Part shown: in pieces, positions 1 to 5,191 of the stretch | Layout of the letters: every line of letters begins with the position of its first letter | Position numbering within the stretch: position 1 is the first letter of the stretch | Assembly: GCA_964433715.1 (NCBI GenBank) | Contig: CAYSSL010000015.1 | Coordinates: forward strand, 1 to 12,989 | Source: XYD1-FULL-44-32 sp964433715 | Lineage (GTDB): Bacteria > Patescibacteriota > Minisyncoccia > Phycocordibacterales > XYD1-FULL-46-19 | Direction of reading: 5' to 3' | Length of the DNA: 12,989 nt | Notes under the pieces: generated by a model | Told to the model about the DNA's origin: nothing | What the model saw: only the letters and a program-made list of their open reading frames with translations | Databases searched by the model: none | Made by a program: the position numbers and the translations under genes

Positions 1-104
1 AGTCCCCGTGCGCCCGCCGCAAGCGGTGGGGCAATAATATCTCGCCCCACAAAAGTCACTACCCCCACCAGCGCCCGCACCCAAAAAGACTGTGGCTGTG
101 CCAT
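1..104 (-). CDS. N-terminal fragment of an unidentified small hydrophobic protein
   Basis: A leftward reading frame opens with ATG at 104-102 and stays open for 34 codons to the window edge, so only its N-terminus is present. The peptide begins MAQPQSFWVRALVGVVTF and is hydrophobic over about residues 7-30, which could be a membrane segment or a signal-anchor. A purine-rich GAGAAGGGGG lies a few bases upstream and could act as a ribosome-binding site. A good promoter (TTGATT, 17 bases, TATAAT) sits about 50 bases further upstream in the same orientation. An ATG slightly upstream in another frame is closed quickly. I do not recognise the protein. The call rests on promoter, ribosome-binding site and open frame, not on homology. 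Confidence 0.4.
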   Translation of the reverse strand, partial: MAQPQSFWVRALVGVVTFVGRDIIAPPLAAGARG

Positions 105-159
105 TTTTGCACCCCCTTCTCTGTTGCCATTGTTGCTTTTAAAAAACTTACCTACCTCA

Positions 160-188
160 ATTATATCACGAATATAAAAATAAATCAA
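160..188 (-). promoter_or_regulatory. Probable sigma70-type promoter for the leftward gene at the window edge
   Basis: On the minus strand TTGATT (188-183) and TATAAT (165-160) are separated by exactly 17 bases. The expected +1 is near 153, which gives a leader of about 49 bases to the ATG at 104. Confidence 0.55.
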
Positions 189-221
189 TATCTTTGCCTA
201 GGCGCCGAGATTCTTTCCTTA

Positions 222-267
222 CCTGTCCGCCATTGTCTTAGACTTCAGGCGATGACAGGCGGGCAGG
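222..267. other. G/C-rich hairpin downstream of tRNA-Pro
   Basis: CCTGTCCGCC (222-231) pairs with GGCGGGCAGG (258-267), ten pairs including one G-U. After a two-base offset, TGTC (234-237) pairs with GACA (254-257). On the minus strand a perfect TATAAT (276-271) lies just before it, with an expected +1 near 264. No U-run follows, so it is not an ordinary terminator. It could be the start of a small RNA or a leader segment. Confidence 0.4.
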
Positions 268-378
268 AACATTATACCTTTGCGATTTTCTCGCAGACAT
301 AACGCTCGAAAATAACGCAAAGCTTTTCGAACCCCGCCGCAAGCCAAGCAGCCCACCTGCTGTCTCCCCTCACTACTT

Positions 379-451
379 TCGGGACGCCGGGATTCGAACC
401 CGGAGTCGCTCGGTCCCAAACCGAGAATGTTAGCCGTTACACCACGTCCCG
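379..451 (-). tRNA. tRNA-Pro (anticodon TGG)
   Basis: A complete cloverleaf reads on the minus strand. The acceptor stem is CGGGACG / CGTCCCG, giving C1-G72, and the discriminator is A73, as in the E. coli tRNA-Pro set. U8 is present. The D-stem is GTGT/ACAT with GG in its loop. The anticodon stem is CTCGG/CCGAG around TTTGGGA, so the anticodon is TGG. The T-arm is CCGGG-TTCGAAT-CCCGG. The gene ends at A73 followed by AAG, so no CCA is encoded. Starting instead at the G of GGGACG would misplace U8, so the 5' end is set at 451. Confidence 0.95.
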
Positions 452-513
452 TATTAATACTCCCCTATCCTAACATATAGGACAGGGTAAATACCATTAA
501 TTTCCAAGTGAAA

Positions 514-897
514 TTACAATATATCCTCTAAATGTTCAATTTTCAAGACTTTTTGAGCTGGGTCTAAATAGATAGCAATAGAATCTAGTTGCCAATCACA
601 GTCTTCATATTTGTCATTTTGCAACAAGAAAGTTTCAATTGTTCTAGCAAGACGCTTTAGCTTCCATGGGTGAATATTGTCTTCGGGTTCATAACTATCC
701 CCTGTTTCATGTAAAACATCTGCCCTAGTGACCGTCTTTACCTCCACAAAAAGTAAATCTTTACCCTTTTGGGCAATAATATCAATCTCACCCCAAGGTT
801 TGCGATAATTTCGGGCAACAATACTACAACCGAGCTTTTTTAAATATTTAACAGCTTCCCCTTCTCCAAATTGTCCAATTTTATGCTTTAAGATCAT
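514..897 (-). CDS. yraN: YraN/UPF0102-family predicted PD-(D/E)xK nuclease
   Basis: This 127-residue protein has the length and layout of the YraN (UPF0102) family, which has a restriction-endonuclease-like fold. Residues 8-14 (GQFGEGE) form the family's N-terminal GxxGE element. WGEIDII (35-41) supplies the acidic residue D39, and FVEVKT (50-55) supplies E52 and K54 of the split PD-(D/E)xK active site. The C-terminal half is the usual less conserved helical part. The exact biochemical role of the family is unsettled; a DNA-processing nuclease is the inference. The ATG at 897 puts the conserved block at the expected distance from the N-terminus. No Shine-Dalgarno site or clear -10 box is seen upstream. 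A 7-bp hairpin (498-516) spans the stop codon but lacks a U-run. The gene lies just upstream of tRNA-Pro in the same orientation. Confidence 0.93.
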   Translation of the reverse strand: MILKHKIGQFGEGEAVKYLKKLGCSIVARNYRKPWGEIDIIAQKGKDLLFVEVKTVTRADVLHETGDSYEPEDNIHPWKLKRLARTIETFLLQNDKYEDCDWQLDSIAIYLDPAQKVLKIEHLEDIL

Positions 898-995
898 ATG
901 TTTCGTGTGAAATGGGTTTTAAAACGTTACTTATGAAACGAATTGTCTACTATGGGCTTATTTATCCTTGTCTTTTTAGTTTTGTCCTAAAATGT

Positions 996-1038
996 CCTTA
1001 TTTTAAGCCAGATTTTGATAATATGGCTTAAAATAAGG
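996..1038. repeat. 15-bp perfect inverted repeat
   Basis: CCTTATTTTAAGCCA (996-1010) is the exact reverse complement of 1024-1038, with a 13-base spacer. No U-run follows on either strand, so a protein-binding site is as likely as an RNA hairpin. Confidence 0.8.
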
Positions 1039-1294
1039 GTGGCATAAAGGCATCATTAAGACTGTCTGTTATCCCCGCCGTCCCCAACCTTATCCACATT
1101 TTCACTAAAAAATGGCTTAAAAAATGGGTATGTCCCTGATCTAATATTGACTACCTTTAGATGTCGTTATGTCTAAATGTCCATTTCTGACCGTTTCTCG
1201 TGAAATGGGGGACTAGACCCATAAAACAACCCCTATATATTGTAATTTATAACAGATTACAACACTATTCTATTTACTATAAAAAGAAATAAGA

Positions 1295-1300
1295 TATACT
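1295..1300 (+). promoter_or_regulatory. Probable -10 box of tRNA-Gly
   Basis: TATACT lies 13 bases before the mature tRNA, with an expected +1 near 1307. The -35 region is poor; TTTACT at 1274-1279 is the closest match, with a short 15-base spacer. Confidence 0.45.
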
Positions 1301-1313
1301 ATATGTCGTATTT

Positions 1314-1384
1314 GCGGGCATGGTTTAGTGGTAGAACACGTCCTTGCCAAGGACGAGACGGGAGTTCGATTCTCCCTGCCCGCA
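1314..1384 (+). tRNA. tRNA-Gly (anticodon GCC)
   Basis: The cloverleaf is complete: acceptor GCGGGCA / TGCCCGC, U8, a D-arm with GG, anticodon stem CGTCC/GGACG around TTGCCAA (anticodon GCC), and T-arm GGGAG-TTCGATT-CTCCC, with discriminator A at 1384. The following bases are CAAAA, so CCA is not encoded. Confidence 0.96.
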
Positions 1385-1563
1385 CAAAAATAACAAGGAC
1401 AAAGCAAAGCTTTGGCCGCCTATGTCTTGATAGTCAGGGGAGGGAACTATGAGGGATTCGGTCACGAGTTACTAAGGATTATTCATCACCTTGTTCTTCA
1501 AATCCTAAGTACTCTCGACCCCGACTCGGTCACGCTCTTCGAGCGGCAGCGCGACCTCCGTCT

Positions 1564-1650
1564 TTCGAATCCCTCCGGGAGCTACAAAATAATATTCTTT
1601 AAATGCTCCGCATTTAATCCATTTATTTTGTGCACCCGGAGGGATTCGAA
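1564..1650. repeat. Inverted copy of a tRNA-Arg 3' segment
   Basis: TTCGAATCCCTCCGGG at 1564-1579 on the plus strand equals the T-loop, the 3' side of the T-stem and the first four acceptor bases of the tRNA-Arg gene, which reads leftward (1650-1635). The two 16-base arms are perfect inverted copies with 55 bases between them. The plus-strand copy has no matching 5' T-stem half or acceptor, so it is not a second tRNA gene. A small perfect hairpin, TTAAATGC-TCC-GCATTTAA (1599-1617), lies between the arms. Confidence 0.75.
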
Positions 1651-1702
1651 CCCCCAACGACAGTTCCGAAGACTGTTGTGATATCCATTTCACTACGGGT
1701 GC
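1631..1702 (-). tRNA. tRNA-Arg (anticodon TCG)
   Basis: The minus strand gives acceptor GCACCCG / CGGGTGC, U8, D-stem GTGA/TCAC, anticodon stem ACAGT/ACTGT around CTTCGGA (anticodon TCG), and T-arm GGGGG-TTCGAAT-CCCTC with one G-U pair. The discriminator is A, followed by CAAAA, so no CCA is encoded. Confidence 0.95.
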
Positions 1703-1722
1703 AAAATACTAGCAGTGGCTTA

Positions 1723-1751
1723 AGAATACAATGCCTTTGGGTAAAAACCAA
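1723..1751 (-). promoter_or_regulatory. Promoter of tRNA-Arg
   Basis: On the minus strand TTGGTT (1751-1746) and TATTCT (1728-1723) are spaced by 17 bases. The expected +1, near 1716, is about 14 bases before the mature 5' end. It diverges from the cca promoter region. Confidence 0.55.
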
Positions 1752-1783
1752 GGCTGATATAGAATATAAGAAGTAAAATACTC

Positions 1784-3253
1784 ATGAAAATAGAATTGCC
1801 CATACCAAAAGAAGTTTCCCGTGTAACAAAAACCCTAGAGGAAGGGGGTTTTTCAGCTTACATTGTGGGTGGTTCCGTTCGCGACCTTTTAATGAACCGC
1901 CCACCAAAAGACTGGGATATTACCACTAGTGCCAATCCAGAAGAAATAGCCAGCCTATTTTCCAAAACGGTCTATGAAAACGACTTCGGCACCGTATCGG
2001 TCATAGACGAAGAGACAAATACCCCTGAGTTTCGCAATATAGAAGTGACGCCATATCGTTTAGAATCAGACTATTCTGACAATCGCCACCCTGATTCAGT
2101 GAAATTTTCCCAAAAACTAGAAGACGATTTAGCTCGTCGAGATTTTACTATCAATGCTTTAGCTTATAACCCAACCAGCGGAGAACTTGTGGATTTATAC
2201 GGTGGTATTAGCGATATAAAAAAGAAAGTAATACAAACAGTAGGGGAAGCGGATAAACGCTTTACAGAAGACGCCCTGCGCCTTTTGCGGGCTATTCGTC
2301 TAGGTACCGAGCTTGGTTTTACTCTAGACACCGAAACCGCCAAATCTATAGCCAAAAACCGCGATCTATTAAAAAACATTTCCAAAGAAAGGGTGCGCGA
2401 TGAATTTAATAAAATAATAATGTCCCAAAACCCCCTTGTTGGCCTAGAAATGGCTAAAAATATGGGTATTTTGGTATATATCGTACCGGAACTAGAGCAA
2501 GCCTTTGGGATAGAACAGGGGAGATCACATATTTATGACGTGTGGGAACATTTGGTTAGAGCCCTCCAACACGCCGCCGATAAAAATTTTCCGTTACACC
2601 TGCGCCTAGCAGCCTTGTTTCATGATATCGGCAAGCCAGCCACGCGACGACTAGATAAAAAAGCTGGTATTTGGACTTTTTATGGTCACGAGGTGGTGGG
2701 GGCTAGAATGGTCAAGAAAATAATGGCCGACTTAAAGTATCCTAAAAAAATAGCTGAGGATGTGGAACGTTTGGTGCGCTATCATATGTTTTTTATGGAT
2801 ACCGAGCAGCTCACCCTCTCGGCGGTTCGTCGAGTGGTCGCTAAAGTGGGGGAGGAAAACATTTGGGACCTAATGAAACTACGGATGTCCGACCGGATTG
2901 GAATGGGCCGACCAAAAGAAGACCCTTACCGCCTGCGAAAATACGAATCAATGATTGAAGAAGCTTTACGAAGCCCAACCGCCGTAACCATGCTAAAAAT
3001 AGACGGCAATGACCTTATCCAAACCGGCCTAAAAGCTGGACCCAAAATAGGCCATATTCTTCACGCTCTTTTAGAAGAAGTCCTAGATGATCCAACCAAA
3101 AATACCAAGGATTATTTGGCCAGCCAAGCTCAAAAGCTAGCCCTAATAGATGAAAAAACCTTGATAGAACTGGGCAAAAGAGGAAAGCAGAAAAAAGAAG
3201 AGGTGGAAGAAGGGGAACTGAAGGAAATAAGAAAAAAGCACGGAGTCAAATAA
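1784..3253 (+). CDS. cca: CCA-adding tRNA nucleotidyltransferase with HD domain
   Basis: The enzyme adds C, C and A to tRNA 3' ends, using CTP and ATP and no nucleic-acid template. Residues 1-150 hold the class II nucleotidyltransferase head: GGSVRD at 29-34, the metal-binding pair D43/D45 in DWDIT, and RRDFTINA at 118-125. The neck carries the nucleotide-selecting motif EDALR at 162-166. An HD phosphohydrolase-type domain follows, with HD at 280-281 (FHDIGKP). The last 30 residues are lysine/glutamate-rich and look disordered. The length, 489 residues, is normal for the HD-containing bacterial type. TAAAAT at 1774-1779 and TATAAG at 1765-1770 are candidate -10 boxes, so the mRNA leader is at most a few bases; no clear Shine-Dalgarno site exists. 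All three tRNAs in the window lack encoded CCA, which makes this enzyme essential here. CCA-adding versus poly(A)-adding specificity cannot be proved by eye. Confidence 0.95.
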   Translation: MKIELPIPKEVSRVTKTLEEGGFSAYIVGGSVRDLLMNRPPKDWDITTSANPEEIASLFSKTVYENDFGTVSVIDEETNTPEFRNIEVTPYRLESDYSDNRHPDSVKFSQKLEDDLARRDFTINALAYNPTSGELVDLYGGISDIKKKVIQTVGEADKRFTEDALRLLRAIRLGTELGFTLDTETAKSIAKNRDLLKNISKERVRDEFNKIIMSQNPLVGLEMAKNMGILVYIVPELEQAFGIEQGRSHIYDVWEHLVRALQHAADKNFPLHLRLAALFHDIGKPATRRLDKKAGIWTFYGHEVVGARMVKKIMADLKYPKKIAEDVERLVRYHMFFMDTEQLTLSAVRRVVAKVGEENIWDLMKLRMSDRIGMGRPKEDPYRLRKYESMIEEALRSPTAVTMLKIDGNDLIQTGLKAGPKIGHILHALLEEVLDDPTKNTKDYLASQAQKLALIDEKTLIELGKRGKQKKEEVEEGELKEIRKKHGVK

Positions 3254-3256
3254 TTT

Positions 3257-3291
3257 TAATCCCTGAGAAAGCAAAGCTCTCAGGGATTTTT
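3257..3291 (+). terminator. Rho-independent terminator of cca
   Basis: ATCCCTGAGA (3259-3268) pairs with TCTCAGGGAT (3278-3287) around a nine-base loop. The stem extends by an A-T pair and runs into TTTTT. It starts a few bases after the cca stop codon. Confidence 0.9.
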
Positions 3292-3667
3292 GGTCAAAAA
3301 AAACCGGCCACCTGTAGGTTGGGGGCCGGGGGCGGTGTCGAAGTTACGAAAAGTCGGGAAGCTTGGGGCCTGTCGTGATGAAAAAATAAACAGGCAAGAG
3401 ATAATTGCAAAATGAGGAGGAGTTGCAATCCAAGCTCTCAAAACGTCCGTAAAGGACACTACGCTACAAAGACCTAATCAATGACTAAACAAATTGTACT
3501 ATCGGACAAAATAAAGGACAAATCATTTCTGTGGATAACTCGCCGACGCCTCGCTAGGCGACCCAGCATTACTTTTATTACACACATTGTTAAAACTATA
3601 TTAGGAAAAACTTATATAAAATAACAGGATTACAAAAAAAATATAAATAATAAAAGTAGTGCTGTGG
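3292..3667. other. Gene-free region with hairpins and a DnaA box
   Basis: Four small hairpins follow one another: CCGGCC/GGCCGG (3304-3329), GCCTGT/ACAGGC (3368-3395), ATTGCAA/TTGCAAT (3404-3429) and GTCC/GGAC (3445-3457). GGACA occurs at 3504-3508 and 3516-3520, the reverse complement of the TGTCC motif enriched around 983-1181. TGTGGATAA at 3530-3538 is a perfect DnaA box in the minus orientation. CGCCT-CGCT-AGGCG follows at 3548-3561, then the recombinase-proximal inverted repeat. The only short frame with an ATG (3412-3477, 21 codons) has no support. I see no promoter strong enough to call a defined RNA. Confidence 0.5.
3564..3664. repeat. 17-bp inverted repeat abutting the Xer gene, possible recombination site
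   Basis: CAGCATTACTTTTATTA (3564-3580) pairs with TAATAAAAGTAGTGCTG (3648-3664) over 17 positions with a single G-U. The 67-base spacer is A/T-rich and holds a second nested dyad: TGTTA (3588-3592) with TAACA (3622-3626), and TATAT (3597-3601) with ATATA (3614-3618), centred near 3607. The outer arm ends four bases from the recombinase stop codon. The long loop and lack of a U-run at the arm make a simple terminator unlikely. A Xer target site is an inference from position only; no match to a known dif consensus was established. Confidence 0.6.
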
Positions 3668-4576
3668 TCAATTATTTCCCTTCCCATGAAACTTTTTATG
3701 AATATCCCGCAACTGACGGTCGGTGACGTGAGTATAGATTTGGGTGGTAGCCACATTGGCATGACCCAGCATCATTTGCACCGAGCGAATATCCGCCCCA
3801 TTTTGTAAAAGATCGGTAGCAAAGCTGTGGCGAATGACATGAGGAGTCACCTTGCCCGTAATACCTGCCTTCACTGCATACTGCTTCACGATTCTTTCAA
3901 TACTCCGCGTGGTGAGTCGAGTCGGAGCGTCACCCTTTTTGGCCATACTGACAAACAAGGCTTCTTCCACATCACCCCGCTTATGCAGATAAGATTTGAG
4001 GGCATCTTTGGCATCGTCCGACAGAAAAACTAGGCGGACTTTTTCCCCCTTACCCCGTACCGTAAACTCGTCGCGAGACAGGTCGAGAGAATCGCGGTTG
4101 AGTCCCGCTAGCTCGGAGACACGCAAACCGGTAGAAAAGAAAAGTTCAAGCAAGGCTTTATCGCGCAAAGCCATCTCACCAGCACCCTCGGGCGCATGCA
4201 AGAGGCGAGTAAGTTCGGCACTAGAAATAAGCTCTAATTCCCGACCGCCAGTTTTAGCAAGCTCAATCCGCTCGGGGGCTAGTGACTTAACCCCTCGACG
4301 GGCTAAATATTTAAGAAATGTCCGTAAAGCAATGAGATAGTAATTTTGGGTATTTTTCTTGAGGGTACCAGCAGGGGAGGGCTGACGGTTTAGCCAAAGA
4401 CGAAACTCACGCAAAACATCGTCGGTAATACCCGAGGCGGTTGTAACCTTGGTTTGTTTTAGAAAGCGAGTTAAATAACGGTCATAGTTTTCAACCGTTT
4501 TTAGACTGCGCCCTTTCTCAATTTCCACATATTCAAGAAACTGGCGCTTTAATGTATCAATTTCAGAGGTAGGCAT
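3668..4576 (-). CDS. Xer-type tyrosine recombinase (XerC/XerD family)
   Basis: This 302-residue protein has the standard two-domain Xer layout. Residues 5-95 form the SAM-like N-terminal core-binding domain. From about residue 115 comes the catalytic domain with a full active site: R152 (TGLRVSEL), K176 (VRGKGEK), H246 and R249 (HVIRHSF), H272 (LGHAN) and the nucleophile Y281 (IYTHV). Such enzymes resolve chromosome dimers at dif sites, but related integrases use the same fold. The length and the C-terminal sequence after Y281 fit a housekeeping Xer. XerC cannot be told from XerD by eye, and a single-recombinase system is possible. The stop codon lies four bases from a 17-bp inverted repeat. 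The start at 4576 gives the usual N-terminus. An extended -10 box 22 bases upstream implies a leader of about 15 bases without a Shine-Dalgarno site. Confidence 0.93.
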   Translation of the reverse strand: MPTSEIDTLKRQFLEYVEIEKGRSLKTVENYDRYLTRFLKQTKVTTASGITDDVLREFRLWLNRQPSPAGTLKKNTQNYYLIALRTFLKYLARRGVKSLAPERIELAKTGGRELELISSAELTRLLHAPEGAGEMALRDKALLELFFSTGLRVSELAGLNRDSLDLSRDEFTVRGKGEKVRLVFLSDDAKDALKSYLHKRGDVEEALFVSMAKKGDAPTRLTTRSIERIVKQYAVKAGITGKVTPHVIRHSFATDLLQNGADIRSVQMMLGHANVATTQIYTHVTDRQLRDIHKKFHGKGNN

Positions 4577-4597
4577 AATAGTTTAGAGTCGCACAAT

Positions 4598-4606
4598 ATT
4601 ATAACA
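4598..4606 (-). promoter_or_regulatory. Extended -10 promoter of the Xer gene
   Basis: On the minus strand the sequence is TGTTATAAT, an extended -10 element (TGn plus a perfect TATAAT). The expected +1 is near 4591, about 15 bases before the ATG. No good -35 box is seen, which an extended -10 element tolerates. Confidence 0.6.
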
Positions 4607-4620
4607 AATAAAATTTGACT

Positions 4621-4626
4621 TATAAA
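4621..4626 (+). promoter_or_regulatory. Possible -10 box for the structured RNA
   Basis: TATAAA would place +1 near 4633, at the first G of GGGGGCAC, where the structured region begins. It is divergent from the Xer promoter. No -35 match is evident, so support is weak. Confidence 0.3.
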
Positions 4627-4632
4627 AGAAGC

Positions 4633-4826
4633 GGGGGCACACTAGAGCGAGCTTGATCATCTTTGTCTGGGTAGGCCGACCCGTCTGCCCACTGGCGAAA
4701 CAAATAGAATAGGTCAAGTTACCCCGTGTTTCACCACCACTCCTGCCCGCCATGGCACAAACGTGAGTCTCAAGCTCCCTTCCTAGCCCAAGAGACTCCA
4801 AACGGTGAATACACGGGGTCTTTTTG
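4633..4826 (+). ncRNA. Candidate structured non-coding RNA, unidentified
   Basis: No gene fits here, yet two folded domains are visible. Domain 1: CTTGATC (4652-4658) pairs with GGTCAAG (4712-4718), then TTTGT (4662-4666) with ACAAA (4700-4704), enclosing a GGGT/ACCC hairpin (4669-4682). Domain 2: 4721-4735 pairs with 4804-4819, 15 pairs with one bulged U, enclosing the perfect hairpin GAGTCTC/GAGACTC (4765-4771, 4792-4798). The 3' arm is followed at once by CTTTTT, so transcription should end near 4826, on the plus strand. GAGCTTGA (4649-4656) is also exactly complementary to TCAAGCTC (4770-4777), which starts in the hairpin, so a pseudoknot or alternative fold is possible. I tested by eye for tmRNA, SRP RNA and RNase P RNA hallmarks and found none. 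6S RNA does not fit well. The 3' end is better supported than the 5' end. Confidence 0.55.
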
Positions 4827-4833
4827 TTTAAAC

Positions 4834-4862
4834 TTGCAAAATTAGACCATATATGCTACTAT
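4834..4862 (+). promoter_or_regulatory. Promoter of rpsO
   Basis: TTGCAA (4834-4839), a 17-base spacer and TACTAT (4857-4862), with TG one base before the -10 box. The expected +1 is 4869, the A of the S15 start codon. Confidence 0.7.
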
Positions 4863-4868
4863 ATGCCT

Positions 4869-5120
4869 ATGCTTACGACCAAGAAAAAGCAAAGCGTCAT
4901 CAAGAAAGTAGCCAAGCACGACAAAGATACCGGCTCGCCAGAAGTGCAAATCGCCCTTTTGTCGGAACGGATTGAAGAGCTTTCTTCACACTTGAAGACT
5001 CATAAAAAAGACCATCACTCTCGCCGCGGCCTACTAAAGCTTGTTGCTAACCGCCGGTCACACCAGAAATATTTGGAGACCAAAGCTAAGAAAGCTGAAG
5101 CGAAGAAAGAGGCCAAATAG
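4869..5120 (+). CDS. rpsO: 30S ribosomal protein S15
   Basis: S15 is a primary 16S rRNA-binding protein of the 30S platform. The 83-residue sequence shows the family signature: MLTTKKKQ at the start, then HDKDTGSPEVQIALL, ERIEELSSHLKTHKKD, HSRRGLLKLVANRR and the final YLETK before a short lysine/alanine tail. Bacterial S15 is usually about 88 residues, so this one is slightly short. An earlier in-frame start at 4824 or 4863 would lie inside or upstream of the promoter and adds residues not seen in the family. The start at 4869 matches both the conserved N-terminus and the predicted transcription start, so the mRNA is probably leaderless. The stop codon lies inside a terminator-like hairpin. 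Confidence 0.96.
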   Translation: MLTTKKKQSVIKKVAKHDKDTGSPEVQIALLSERIEELSSHLKTHKKDHHSRRGLLKLVANRRSHQKYLETKAKKAEAKKEAK

Positions 5121-5129
5121 GCCTTTTTC
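5105..5129 (+). terminator. Terminator-like hairpin overlapping the rpsO stop codon
   Basis: GAAAGAGGCC (5105-5114) pairs with GGCCTTTTTC (5120-5129) around AAATA, ten pairs with one G-U. The T-run forms part of the 3' arm instead of following it, so termination strength is uncertain. Confidence 0.55.
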
Positions 5130-5191
5130 TGTTTGGTATATTGTACGAGGAGTAAGCAGTGAGTAAATTTTAATAAATAGTTAGTATTTTC

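Larger units (their letters stand above)
898..1313. other. Gene-free region with TGTC motif cluster, DnaA box and A/T-rich tail
   Basis: No convincing gene is present. The plus strand carries nine TGTC tetramers between 944 and 1181 (starts 944, 969, 983, 993, 1063, 1131, 1162, 1170, 1178); the last three form a tight array of ATGTC spaced exactly eight bases. TTATCCACA at 1090-1098 is a perfect DnaA box and TTATCCCCG at 1069-1077 is a degenerate one. TGGCTTAAAA occurs three times (1001-1010 inverted, 1024-1033, 1113-1122). The segment from about 1228 to 1310 is strongly A/T-rich and leads into the tRNA-Gly promoter. dnaA, dnaN and rpmH are not in this window, so calling this a replication origin would go beyond the evidence. 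Confidence 0.6.

Noticed and set aside
219..419. Leftward 66-codon open frame
   Set aside because: It runs into tRNA-Pro and across the 222-267 hairpin, and its product has no family-like features.
463..487. Hairpin between yraN and tRNA-Pro
   Set aside because: Ten positions with one mismatch but no U-run on either strand; too little to call a terminator.
898..1313. Replication origin
   Set aside because: Only one perfect DnaA box plus A/T-rich sequence; no dnaA or dnaN gene in the window and no skew data.
1385..1630. Second tRNA gene on the plus strand ending near 1583
   Set aside because: Only the T-loop and 3' side match; the T-stem 5' half, anticodon arm and acceptor 5' strand are missing.
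1412..1693. Overlapping open frames on both strands between tRNA-Gly and tRNA-Arg
   Set aside because: Both overlap tRNA-Arg; the plus-strand frame lacks an ATG at its start, and neither has a plausible start signal.
3412..3477. 21-codon frame starting MRRSCNPSS
   Set aside because: No promoter or ribosome-binding site, and the start lies in the loop of a small hairpin; it does not match ribosomal protein L36 or another known small protein.
4583..4801. Leftward 72-codon open frame
   Set aside because: It covers the structured RNA region and the Xer promoter, and the sequence looks random in composition.
4633..4826. RNase P RNA, SRP RNA or tmRNA
   Set aside because: None of the conserved segments (RNase P core GAAAGTCC-type block, SRP domain IV loop pair, tmRNA T-arm and tag frame) can be found on either strand. 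A GGAAGGGAGC on the minus strand only superficially resembles the SRP tip.
4824..4868. Extended N-terminus for S15 from 4824
   Set aside because: It would be translated from the promoter itself and adds residues not found in S15.
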